From an uncultured Solobacterium sp. (GTDB lineage Bacteria; Bacillota_I; Bacilli_A; Erysipelotrichales; Erysipelotrichaceae), in contig CALEMV010000406.1 of NCBI GenBank assembly GCA_937910655.1, positions 1 to 8,100 on the forward strand: a stretch of 8,100 nucleotides of DNA, given 5' to 3'. Shown piece after piece: positions 1-6,048 of this stretch. Under the pieces are notes generated by a model that worked only from the letters and a program-made list of their open reading frames with translations, was not told where the DNA came from and ran no database searches. The position numbers and the translations under genes are program-made. Position 1 is the first letter of the stretch. Each line of letters starts with the position of its first letter.

Positions 1-2
1 CT

Positions 3-413
3 CTAAGTCCAGATGATTCTTTGCTTACGGTACAATATTCAGGGGATAAGTCAGCGGTCACTAGTGGGGATTACGAAAGAGCCTTCATCGCAAAAGATGG
101 CAAATCATATAGTCACATTATTGACCCAGATACTACATATCCTGCCGATAAGTATCGATCTGTGACGATCATTACAACAGATGCAGGTGTAGCAGATTGC
201 TTATCTACTGCGTTATTTTGTTTGGACTATGAAGATGGTTTAAAAGTAATAGAACAATATAAGAAGGATCATGATAATGCCTTTTTAGAAGTGGTATGGG
301 TAGCGAACAAAAATATTAATTTTGAAACAGATAATGTATATCACACCAAATCGTTTAATATTGCATACACTGAAGGGTTGAAGGGTAAAATCAATATCAT
401 AAATGATAAGTAA
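3..413 (+). CDS. apbE: FAD:protein FMN transferase (ApbE family), C-terminal part
   Basis: The reading frame is already open at the left edge (LSPDDSLL...), so this is the last 136 residues of a longer gene, and the TTG at 21 is not a real start. ApbE enzymes use FAD to attach FMN covalently to a Thr/Ser of partner flavoproteins, usually at the outer face of the membrane. Visible family signatures are a TSGDYER block (bases about 75-95), the HIIDPDTTYPA block (about 114-146) and SVTIITTDAGVADCLSTALF (about 162-221), whose Asp and Ser/Thr residues lie in the metal/FAD region. The usual Gly of DPxTGxP is Thr here, a substitution I associate with some Firmicutes members. The signal or lipoprotein N-terminus lies outside the window, so location cannot be judged. 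No partner flavoprotein is visible. No convincing terminator follows the stop codon. Confidence 0.88.
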   Translation, partial: LSPDDSLLTVQYSGDKSAVTSGDYERAFIAKDGKSYSHIIDPDTTYPADKYRSVTIITTDAGVADCLSTALFCLDYEDGLKVIEQYKKDHDNAFLEVVWVANKNINFETDNVYHTKSFNIAYTEGLKGKINIINDK

Positions 414-582
414 TATTGATTGAGATGTACTGGGAGTTGTGTTCATAATAAGGGTGTTATCCTATTGAATGAGTTTATGCAATTTGTAGTAAATTTTTCA
501 TTAAATGAATAAAAATCACTAAAATATGTATTTGGGAGAGGACATCGCTCATACAGTGATTTTATATGCAATTTTAGTAGAA
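414..582 (+). other. Intergenic region upstream of the L21 leader
   Basis: This non-coding stretch must contain the promoter of the rplU operon, but none is clear. Candidates are TAAAAT at 520-525 with a poor -35, and AGGACA (539-544) 18 nt before TATATG (563-568), which would start RNA just ahead of the leader helix at 583. A perfect 6-bp inverted repeat, TTCATT-A-AATGAA, lies at 497-509. A weak hairpin around 448-466 has no T-run. No open reading frame looks real here. Confidence 0.35.
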
Positions 583-703
583 ATCATTGACGTAAGGGGA
601 CTTTACATGTAGTATATCTATGTTATCAGCCCTCTTGTCGAGGTCTGTAACCGCTCAGGAAAGGGTTAAGTACGTAAGTCCCCTTGATGGCGCGTCTTAT
701 GAT
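583..703 (+). promoter_or_regulatory. Structured 5' leader of rplU (L21 leader-like RNA)
   Basis: Two distant segments pair in register. ATCAT (583-587) pairs with ATGAT (699-703), GACG (589-592) with CGTC (693-696), and the perfect 10-bp AAGGGGACTT (594-603) with AAGTCCCCTT (676-685). Inside are two small hairpins: CCTC/GAGG (631-634/640-643) and TAACC/GGTTA (648-652/664-668). The helix closes 7 nt before the AGGAGGTG SD of rplU. Position and architecture fit the L21 leader known from Firmicutes, thought to let L21 or a related signal control its own operon. I matched it by position and folding, not by covariance search. Confidence 0.7.
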
Positions 704-724
704 AAATGTCAGGAGGTGTTCAAA

Positions 725-1036
725 TTGTACGCAATTATCGAAACAGGCGGAAAGCAACTTAAGGTTGAAGTAGGTCAGTCTATCTTCGTTGAAAAGTTAG
801 ATGTTGAACCAGAAAGCACAGTCGTTATCGACAAGGTAGTTCTTGTTAGTGACGCAGCAACAAAGATTGGTACTCCATATGTAGAGGGTGCTAAGGTTAC
901 TTGCAAGGTTGTAAAGCAAGGCAAGGAAAAGAAGATCCATATCTTCAAGTATAAGGCTAAGAAGGGCTCTACTCGTCGTAAGCAGGGTCACCGTCAACCA
1001 TATACAAAGTTGACAGTTGAAGCTATCGAGGCTTAA
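725..1036 (+). CDS. rplU: Large ribosomal subunit protein bL21
   Basis: This gives 103 residues, the normal L21 length, starting [18 protein letters not shown], the family's N-terminus. L21 binds 23S rRNA in the 50S subunit. The basic [20 protein letters not shown] block near residues 79-98 is the conserved rRNA-contacting C-terminal signature. The start is TTG at 725, chosen because AGGAGGTG (711-718) sits 6 nt upstream and homology begins exactly there. The frame stays open back to 620, but those codons overlap the leader helix and resemble no L21. It is first in the rplU-prp-rpmA operon, with prp beginning 5 nt after its stop. Control probably runs through the leader RNA. Confidence 0.97.
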   Translation: MYAIIETGGKQLKVEVGQSIFVEKLDVEPESTVVIDKVVLVSDAATKIGTPYVEGAKVTCKVVKQGKEKKIHIFKYKAKKGSTRRKQGHRQPYTKLTVEAIEA

Positions 1037-1041
1037 GTCTC

Positions 1042-1353
1042 ATGATTGATATCCGTTATACGCAGCATGGTAATCACATTACTTCGTTAGAAATTAGCGG
1101 TCACGCTGGTTCTGCTGATAGTGGTAAAGATTTAGTATGTGCAGCAGTTAGCGGTATTACATTCGGTTTGTTGAATGCATTAGATGAGTTAACCGATGTT
1201 AAGAATATGACAGTTGGTGATAATCTGATTCAAGTTAAAGTTGATAATCCTACATCAGAAAGTGATTTGTTACTATCTGCAGGGATTATTCAATTAAAGA
1301 CGGTTCAACAACAGAATCAACGTTTTATTAAAATTAAAAAAATGGAGGTGTAA
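1042..1353 (+). CDS. prp: Ribosomal-processing cysteine protease Prp
   Basis: This is a 103-residue protein of the Prp (YsxB) family, which cuts the N-terminal extension off L27 in Firmicutes and related phyla. That cut is needed for a working peptidyl-transferase centre. The catalytic signature is complete: [19 protein letters not shown] spans residues 19-37, with His21 and Cys33 as the presumed catalytic pair. The gene lies between rplU and its substrate gene rpmA, the classic arrangement. The ATG is 5 nt after the rplU stop, and a GAGG (1029-1032) inside the end of rplU can serve as SD, so translation is probably coupled. The C-terminus (KIKKMEV) overlaps the SD of rpmA. Older annotations call the family DUF464 or hypothetical. 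Confidence 0.95.
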   Translation: MIDIRYTQHGNHITSLEISGHAGSADSGKDLVCAAVSGITFGLLNALDELTDVKNMTVGDNLIQVKVDNPTSESDLLLSAGIIQLKTVQQQNQRFIKIKKMEV

Positions 1354-1358
1354 ATACT

Positions 1359-1646
1359 ATGAAGTTCACACTGGATATTCAGTTCTTTGCAAGTAAGAAG
1401 GGTGTATCTTCCACAAAGAACGGCCGTGATTCTGCCGGCAGAAGATTAGGTGCTAAGAAGGCTGATGGTCAGTATACAAACGCTGGCTCTATCATCTATC
1501 GTCAGAGAGGCACAAAGATCTACCCAGGCAAGAATGTTATGCGCGGTGGAGATGATACATTGTTTGCAACAGCTGCAGGTATCGTTAAGTATGAGCGTCT
1601 TGGCAAGGATAAGAAGCAGGTTTCTGTTTATCCTCAAGAAGCTTAA
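1359..1646 (+). CDS. rpmA: Large ribosomal subunit protein bL27, precursor form
   Basis: This is a 95-residue L27. Its mature N-terminus reaches towards the peptidyl-transferase centre of the 50S subunit. The protein begins [10 protein letters not shown] followed by [15 protein letters not shown]. The LxxQFF/ASKKG junction after Phe10 matches the Prp site described in Staphylococcus, so the first 10 residues are predicted to be removed by the protease encoded immediately upstream. The rest ([37 protein letters not shown]) is standard L27. SD GGAGGTG (1344-1350) lies 8 nt before the ATG, inside the end of prp. An intrinsic terminator follows 18 nt after the stop, making this the last gene of the ribosomal-protein transcript unless read-through occurs. 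Confidence 0.97.
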   Translation: MKFTLDIQFFASKKGVSSTKNGRDSAGRRLGAKKADGQYTNAGSIIYRQRGTKIYPGKNVMRGGDDTLFATAAGIVKYERLGKDKKQVSVYPQEA

Positions 1647-1664
1647 TTTAAACAGTAATGGAAT

Positions 1665-1691
1665 GCTCCTGACAGGTTCAGGAGCTTTTTT
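1665..1691 (+). terminator. Intrinsic terminator between rpmA and obgE
   Basis: A perfect 8-bp stem, GCTCCTGA (1665-1672) with TCAGGAGC (1678-1685), has a 5-nt loop and is followed by six T (1686-1691). It should end most rplU-prp-rpmA transcripts. obgE starts 20 nt later with no room for a full promoter between, so obgE is probably reached by partial read-through or from a promoter inside rpmA. Confidence 0.88.
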
Positions 1692-1692
1692 A

Positions 1693-1710
1693 AAGGAAAG
1701 GAGATTCCTT
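1693..1710 (+). promoter_or_regulatory. Hairpin presenting the obgE ribosome-binding site
   Basis: AAGGAA (1693-1698) and TTCCTT (1705-1710) are perfect inverted repeats around the hexaloop AGGAGA, which is the core SD. The obgE ATG (1712) begins one base after the stem. The helix is short and A/U-rich, so it would be weak. The CTCCT in the 5' arm of the terminator just upstream could also pair with this AGGAG. The arrangement is visible in the sequence; a regulatory role is inference. Confidence 0.35.
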
Positions 1711-1711
1711 G

Positions 1712-2986
1712 ATGATTGACTTTGTAAAACTACATGTAAAAGCAGGTGACGGTGGTAGAGGTTGTGTTGCTTGGCGCCATGAGAAGTTCTACGCAAATGG
1801 AGGACCTTTTGGTGGTGATGGAGGTAAAGGTGGCGATATTTGGTTCGCTGTTGATACCAATGAAACAACTTTAATGAAGCTAAAGTTTACACGCAAGATT
1901 AAGGCTGGTAATGGTATGCCAGGATTAATCAAAAAAATGCATGGTAAATCAGGAGACGACATCATTGTGCCTGTTCCACTTGGAACGATGATTCGTAATG
2001 CGGACAATGGTGATCTTTTAGCTGACCTTACAAAACCAGGACAAAAGGTATTGATTGCTCGTGGCGGTAAGGGTGGTTTAGGTAATATGCACTTCGCTAC
2101 TTCAAGAAATGATGCTCCTGAATATGCGCAACCAGGTGAAGTTGGTGAAAGCTTAGATGTTCAGGTAGAATTACGTCTTTTGGCAGATGCTGGGCTAATT
2201 GGTTTTCCATCCGTTGGTAAGTCAACATTCTTATCCGTCGTAACAAGAGCCAATCCTCAGATTGCTGCATATCCTTTTACAACATTAGAACCAAATATTG
2301 GTGTTGTGCAGATGCCAAACGGTCGTAGTTTTGTGCTAGCGGATATGCCAGGTTTAATTGAAGGTGCCGGTGAAGGTAAGGGTTTAGGACATGAGTTCTT
2401 ACGCCATATCAAGCGCTGTCGTGTATTGATTCACGTCATTGATATGTCTGGTGCGGAGCGTAATCCTGTTGAAGATTATGAAATCATCAATAAGGAGTTA
2501 GCTACCTACGATTTAGCACTTGAAAAACGTCCTCAGATTGTGGTCGCTAATAAGATGGATGATGAATATGCGCATATGTATTTGGAAGAGTTCAAGAAGA
2601 AATACCCAGATATTAAAGTCTATGAAACAAGTACGTTAGAACATAAAGGTTTAGATGAAGTTCTCTATGCGGCACTTGCGGAAATTGATAAAGCTCGCGA
2701 GGTCGAAATGGAAACTCCTGAAAGTACAGAAGAGACTGTTGTATATCGTTATGAACCTAAGAAACCAGACTTTAAGATTGTTAAACTTGGTCCAGGTAGA
2801 TTTAAGGTTGATTCTGAAAAGATCGATAGATTATTTGATACAGTTGACTTCGATAAGGAAGAAGAAACATATCAGTTTGCGATGACACTTCAGAAGATGG
2901 GTGTTGACAAGGCACTTTATGAAGCTGGTGCACGTAATGGTGATCAAGTTATCGTTAATACCTTTATCATGGATTATAAAGAGTGA
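1712..2986 (+). CDS. obgE: GTPase Obg (50S assembly / stress GTPase)
   Basis: This is a 424-residue Obg GTPase, an essential cytoplasmic protein involved in late 50S assembly, the stringent response and cell-cycle control. All three domains are present. The Gly-rich Obg fold covers about residues 1-157 (KAGDGGRG, GGPFGGDGGKGGD, ARGGKGGLGN). The G domain has G1 GFPSVGKST (164-172), switch region TTLEPNIG (190-197), G3 DMPG (211-214), G4 NKMD (280-283) and a G5-like STLEHKG near 307. The C-terminal OCT domain covers about 345-424. I prefer ATG 1712, 8 nt from AAAGGAG, over the adjacent TTG at 1709 because spacing and codon are better; the difference is one residue. The stop overlaps a possible GTG for ruvA, and obgE-ruvA-ruvB look co-transcribed. 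Placement after L21-Prp-L27 fits its ribosome role. Confidence 0.97.
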   Translation: MIDFVKLHVKAGDGGRGCVAWRHEKFYANGGPFGGDGGKGGDIWFAVDTNETTLMKLKFTRKIKAGNGMPGLIKKMHGKSGDDIIVPVPLGTMIRNADNGDLLADLTKPGQKVLIARGGKGGLGNMHFATSRNDAPEYAQPGEVGESLDVQVELRLLADAGLIGFPSVGKSTFLSVVTRANPQIAAYPFTTLEPNIGVVQMPNGRSFVLADMPGLIEGAGEGKGLGHEFLRHIKRCRVLIHVIDMSGAERNPVEDYEIINKELATYDLALEKRPQIVVANKMDDEYAHMYLEEFKKKYPDIKVYETSTLEHKGLDEVLYAALAEIDKAREVEMETPESTEETVVYRYEPKKPDFKIVKLGPGRFKVDSEKIDRLFDTVDFDKEEETYQFAMTLQKMGVDKALYEAGARNGDQVIVNTFIMDYKE

Positions 2987-2991
2987 GTGAT

Positions 2992-3579
2992 ATGATAGCA
3001 TTTGTAAAAGGAAAAGTGGCATCGTATGGTGCGGATTGGGTTGTAGTTGATTGTCATGATATTGGCTATCAGATGGCATATCCACATCCAGAAAACTTAC
3101 ATCTAAATGATGAAGTATTCATCTATACATATCTTCATATTACAGAAAATGATATGAGTTTATTTGGTTTTGAAAGCAAAGATGAAAAAGCATTATTCTT
3201 AAAGCTTATCTCTGTTAAGGGACTAGGTCCTAAAACGGCAATGGGTATGCTAAGTAAGTGTGGTTATCAGTCTATTGTTTCTGCGATTGAATCAGGTGAT
3301 GTAACTCTATTAAAGAAGATGCCTGGTATTGGTGCAAAGTCCGCAAGTCAGATTGTATTAGATTTAAAGGGCAAGTTAGTTGCTGTACCTACATCATCAC
3401 CAAAACAGGATACAGTATCTTATCCTGCGGAAATTCGTGAAGCACTAGAAGGTTTAAAGAATTTAGGCTATAAACAGGGAGAATTATCTGCAGTCGCAAA
3501 TATGATGAGTGAAAACCCTGGATTAACAACTGAAAAGTATTTGAAACTCGGATTACAATTTTTGGTTAAACAGAAGTAA
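2992..3579 (+). CDS. ruvA: Holliday junction DNA helicase subunit RuvA
   Basis: This is a 195-residue RuvA, the tetrameric protein that binds four-way junctions and loads RuvB rings for branch migration in recombinational repair. The order is: N-terminal OB-fold (about 1-65, starting MIAFVKGKV, with DIGYQM near 23); two helix-hairpin-helix motifs, VKGLGPKTAMGML (75-87) and KMPGIGAKSASQIVLDLK (109-126); an acid-poor linker (about 128-145); and the RuvB-contacting C-terminal domain (about 146-195, ALEGLKNLGYKQGEL). ATG 2992 is preferred because family members start with MI(E/A/G)F/R. A GTG at 2983, overlapping the obgE stop, would add three residues (MSD) and cannot be excluded. There is no strong SD, only GAGTGAG-like purines at the end of obgE, which suggests translational coupling. 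Confidence 0.96.
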   Translation: MIAFVKGKVASYGADWVVVDCHDIGYQMAYPHPENLHLNDEVFIYTYLHITENDMSLFGFESKDEKALFLKLISVKGLGPKTAMGMLSKCGYQSIVSAIESGDVTLLKKMPGIGAKSASQIVLDLKGKLVAVPTSSPKQDTVSYPAEIREALEGLKNLGYKQGELSAVANMMSENPGLTTEKYLKLGLQFLVKQK

Positions 3580-3588
3580 GGGAGGCAT

Positions 3589-4602
3589 ATGGAAGAGAGT
3601 GATCGTTTGTTATCTGCAAATGCAGAAATGGGTGATGATGAAGAAAGTCTTCGCCCACAGACACTTGATGAATATATAGGCCAAGATACGCTAAAAGAAA
3701 ACTTACGTATCTATATTCAGGCGGCTTTACAGAGAAATGAATCTTTAGATCATGTTCTTTTGTATGGGCCTCCAGGATTAGGTAAGACTACACTTTCGTT
3801 TATTCTAGCCAATGAGATGCACTCTAAGGTGAGAGTGGCTTCTGGTCCATCTATTACAAAAGCTGGTGATTTAGCAGCAATATTGTCAGTATTAGAGCCA
3901 GGTGATGTATTGTTTATCGATGAGATTCATCGTTTACCAAAGCAAGTAGAAGAAGTTCTTTATCCTGCGATGGAGGATTTTGAATTAGATATTATGGTTG
4001 GTGGTGAAAATGGAGCAGGTGGAAGAAGTGTACGCTTGGATTTACCTCCATTTACTCTTGTTGGTGCGACGACTCGTGCTGGTGATTTATCAGCGCCACT
4101 AAGAGATCGATTTGGTATTGTGGCTAAGCTTGAGTACTACAATCAAGAACAGTTATGTTCTATCGTTAGTCGTACAGCACGTGTATTGAACGCACCAATT
4201 CATACTGCTGCAGTAGATGAGATTGCACGTCGTTCTCGTGGCACACCACGTATTGCCAATCGTTTGCTACGTCGTATCCGTGACTTCGCACAAGTGCTTA
4301 ATGATGGTCATGTCTCTAAGGAGATTGCTCAAACTGCACTAGACCGTTTGAAGGTTGACTCCCTTGGTTTAGATGAAGTCGATATTCGTTACTTACGTGG
4401 AATTATTGAACGTTTCCATGGTGGTCCAGTAGGTCTTGAATCTCTTGCAAATGCAATATCAGAAGAGACAACAACACTGGAAGATGTGTATGAACCATAT
4501 CTCATACAGATTGGTTTTGTGAATCGTACTAGTCGTGGTCGTGTGGTAACAGAGAAGGCTTACGAGCACTTGCATATTACACATACCGATACATTGTTTT
4601 AA
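3589..4602 (+). CDS. ruvB: Holliday junction branch migration ATPase RuvB
   Basis: This is a 337-residue AAA+ motor that forms hexameric rings on DNA and drives branch migration with RuvA. Motifs are complete: [13 protein letters not shown] (20-32), Walker [10 protein letters not shown] (60-68), Walker B FIDEIH (109-114), sensor 1 GATTRAG (159-165), Arg-finger region PLRDRFG (170-176), sensor 2 [15 protein letters not shown] (218-232), and a winged-helix DNA-binding domain (about 262-337, with HGGPVGL at 277-283). The length is normal. ATG 3589 lies 9 nt after the ruvA stop. GGGAGG (3580-3585) lies only 3 nt before it, unusually close, but N-terminal similarity (SDRLLS...) supports this start. 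RuvC is not in the window, as expected for many Bacillota that use RecU instead. A terminator follows. Confidence 0.97.
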   Translation: MEESDRLLSANAEMGDDEESLRPQTLDEYIGQDTLKENLRIYIQAALQRNESLDHVLLYGPPGLGKTTLSFILANEMHSKVRVASGPSITKAGDLAAILSVLEPGDVLFIDEIHRLPKQVEEVLYPAMEDFELDIMVGGENGAGGRSVRLDLPPFTLVGATTRAGDLSAPLRDRFGIVAKLEYYNQEQLCSIVSRTARVLNAPIHTAAVDEIARRSRGTPRIANRLLRRIRDFAQVLNDGHVSKEIAQTALDRLKVDSLGLDEVDIRYLRGIIERFHGGPVGLESLANAISEETTTLEDVYEPYLIQIGFVNRTSRGRVVTEKAYEHLHITHTDTLF

Positions 4603-4612
4603 GAATTTATTA

Positions 4613-4642
4613 AGTACACATAACTTAAATGTGTGCTTTTTT
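4613..4642 (+). terminator. Intrinsic terminator after ruvB
   Basis: AGTACACAT (4613-4621) pairs with ATGTGTGCT (4629-4637) over 9 bp with one G-T pair and a 7-nt A/T loop. The T-run is 4637-4642. It lies 10 nt after the ruvB stop and closes the obgE-ruvA-ruvB transcript. Confidence 0.85.
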
Positions 4643-4694
4643 ATGTAAAAAGCCTTGAAAATACGTGAATTTTATGTGAAAAATTACCGATTTC

Positions 4695-4724
4695 TTGCAA
4701 AGAATGCAATGAATCATATAAAAT
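4695..4724 (+). promoter_or_regulatory. Promoter of the CHAP protein gene, adjacent to the start codon
   Basis: TTGCAA (4695-4700) is a 4/6 match to the -35 consensus. It is followed after 18 nt by TAAAAT (4719-4724), a 5/6 -10 match; the overlapping TATAAA (4717-4722) gives a 16-nt spacer. The start codon ATG is at 4731, six bases after TAAAAT, so transcription would begin at or within about 2 nt of the A of ATG. No SD is present between 4700 and 4730. Confidence 0.65.
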
Positions 4725-4730
4725 AATGAT

Positions 4731-5906
4731 ATGTTTAAAAAGAAAAATAAGAAAACAAGTCTTGTTGCGGCAGCATATATCGCTACAGTATTATTTGGTG
4801 GATATGCTTCTGTACAACATGTATATGCGGACAATACAGCTCCAACAATCGACACAGAGATTTTACCGGTCATCGAAGTTAGTTCAGCTGATTTAAATCC
4901 ACAAGAGACAATTAAGCATTCTATCTTACAGGAAAGAAGTCAGTCTCTAACAGATATGGATTATAAGAATATCGATATAGGCAAAACAAAGTTAATATTA
5001 GAAGGCTTTGATCGTAACCTAACAGGTATTCAACAGGCAACTGCTCGTGTGACTTTGGTGAATAAAGATGCAGATGATAAGACACTTGGTTATTCCTTTA
5101 TTCAAAAGGTATTGATTAAGGTTGTAACTAGTACTGCTCCAGTTATCAAACTGAAGTCCGATTCTGTTACGGTTAACAATGGGGATACTTGGAATGCATC
5201 TAACTATATCTCTTATATCAATGATGATTCTGGTGTATTACCAGCATTAACAATCACTGGTAATGTTGATATGGCTACTGATGGAAACTATACAGTTTTA
5301 TATACTGTTGTAGATACGACTGGTAATAAGTCATTTGCGCAGTTAAATGTTACTGTAAAGACTCCTCAGGAAGTTATCGATAACAAGATTGAAGAAGAGC
5401 GTAGAGCGAAAGAAAACGAAAAGATTCAAGCTGCGAAACAAGCACTTGAAAATAGTTATAGTACAAGTGCATTTATCAGTACTGCTCAGTTACTTGCGGA
5501 CGCTGATGAAGTTTGGAAGGATTATGTAAAAGCTGGTTTGATTACTGACCACCCAACTGGTGATACTGGTAATAACTACTCATTTAGTCAATGTACATGG
5601 TGGGTATATATCCGTCGTCATCAATTAGGTCTAACTGCTGGTAGTTTGATGGGTAATGGTAATCAATGGGCAAATACAGCTCGTAGTTTAGGATATACTG
5701 TTTCTAATACACCAATGGTTGGTGATGTCATGGTATTTGCAGCTGGACAAGAAGGTTCAGATGGTTACTATGGTCACGTTGCTATCGTAGAAGCGATTAC
5801 AACAGATGGTTCTGTTATTACATCTGAATGTGGTGCTAGCCGTAATGGTCAACCATATTCACGTGTTATCTCTGATCCATCAAGATTTGAGTACATTCAC
5901 TATTAA
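4731..5906 (+). CDS. Secreted CHAP-domain peptidoglycan hydrolase with Ig-like repeats
   Basis: This is a 391-residue exported protein. A basic start (MFKKKNKK), a hydrophobic stretch (about 10-27) and a VYA/D cleavage motif after Ala33 form a signal peptide. Next come two beta-rich Ig-like segments (about 37-133 and 136-210), each opening with an APxI motif (TAPTI, TAPVI); the second resembles bacterial DUF5011-type repeats (VDMATDGNYTVLYTVVDTTGNKS). A charged helical, probably coiled-coil linker (about 212-245) leads to a C-terminal CHAP domain (about 280-391). Its presumed catalytic residues are Cys288 (SQCTWW), His349 (YGHVAIVE) and Glu366 (TSECGAS). CHAP domains cut peptidoglycan as amidases or endopeptidases; the Ig segments may bind the wall. 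An in-frame stop at 4719-4721 makes ATG 4731 the earliest ATG/GTG/TTG start. No SD is visible. An IS sits directly after the stop codon. Exact bond specificity cannot be read from the sequence. Confidence 0.88.
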   Translation: MFKKKNKKTSLVAAAYIATVLFGGYASVQHVYADNTAPTIDTEILPVIEVSSADLNPQETIKHSILQERSQSLTDMDYKNIDIGKTKLILEGFDRNLTGIQQATARVTLVNKDADDKTLGYSFIQKVLIKVVTSTAPVIKLKSDSVTVNNGDTWNASNYISYINDDSGVLPALTITGNVDMATDGNYTVLYTVVDTTGNKSFAQLNVTVKTPQEVIDNKIEEERRAKENEKIQAAKQALENSYSTSAFISTAQLLADADEVWKDYVKAGLITDHPTGDTGNNYSFSQCTWWVYIRRHQLGLTAGSLMGNGNQWANTARSLGYTVSNTPMVGDVMVFAAGQEGSDGYYGHVAIVEAITTDGSVITSECGASRNGQPYSRVISDPSRFEYIHY

Positions 5907-5914
5907 GATTTTGG
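5907..5914. repeat. Target-site duplication, left copy
   Basis: GATTTTGG begins immediately after the stop codon of the CHAP gene and is repeated exactly at 7519-7526 on the other side of the IS. Eight bases is the usual duplication size for ISL3-family elements. Confidence 0.9.
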
Positions 5915-5938
5915 GGTAATTTAAAATAGCGTGGGGTT
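5915..5938 (+). repeat. Terminal inverted repeat of the IS, left end (transposase 3' side)
   Basis: These 24 bases match the complement of 7518-7495 at 19 positions. The shared core is TTTAAAAT, then TGGGGTT after a variable 4-nt spacer. The outermost bases are GG at both ends. Confidence 0.85.
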
Positions 5939-5980
5939 TTCAAAAAACACGCAATAAAATCCCATGGGGATAGATTTTAT

Positions 5981-6024
5981 AAAAGACAATTCCAAAGAGT
6001 GATTCTCTACGGGATTGTCTTTTT
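5981..6024. terminator. Bidirectional terminator inside the IS
   Basis: AAAAGACAATTCC (5981-5993) pairs with GGGATTGTCTTTT (6011-6023), 13 bp including one G-T pair, with an inner AGAG/CTCT hairpin (5996-5999/6005-6008). T-rich tracts occur in both readings. It lies 25 nt beyond the transposase stop on the minus strand, so it should end transposase mRNA. On the plus strand it would stop CHAP-gene transcripts entering the IS. Confidence 0.75.
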
Positions 6025-6048
6025 GTCTGGAGAGTAACAATGTATTTA

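Noticed and set aside
21..23. TTG as a start for the first gene
   Set aside because: The frame continues upstream to the window edge with ApbE-like sequence, so this is an internal Leu codon.
448..466. Hairpin after the ApbE-family gene as a terminator
   Set aside because: The stem is short and bulged and no T-run follows.
587..615. TTGACG-17 nt-TAGTAT as the rplU promoter
   Set aside because: It would start transcription downstream of the 5' arm of the leader helix, and the -10 match is only 4/6.
620..724. In-frame extension of rplU to an ATG at 620
   Set aside because: It overlaps the leader helix, has no L21 similarity, and the strong SD at 711-718 points to TTG 725.
1709..1711. TTG at 1709 as obgE start
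   Set aside because: The next codon is ATG with better SD spacing (8 nt against 5) and fits the family N-terminus.
1446..1868. 140-aa minus-strand open frame across rpmA and obgE
   Set aside because: It lies opposite two well-identified genes and a terminator, with no recognisable domains or SD; a shadow frame.
2983..2991. GTG at 2983 as ruvA start
   Set aside because: RuvA proteins begin at MI(E/A/G)F-like sequence, which corresponds to ATG 2992; the extra MSD is possible but less likely.
4625..4873. 82-aa minus-strand open frame upstream of the CHAP gene
   Set aside because: It overlaps the ruvB terminator, the CHAP promoter and the signal peptide; low-complexity hydrophobic shadow.
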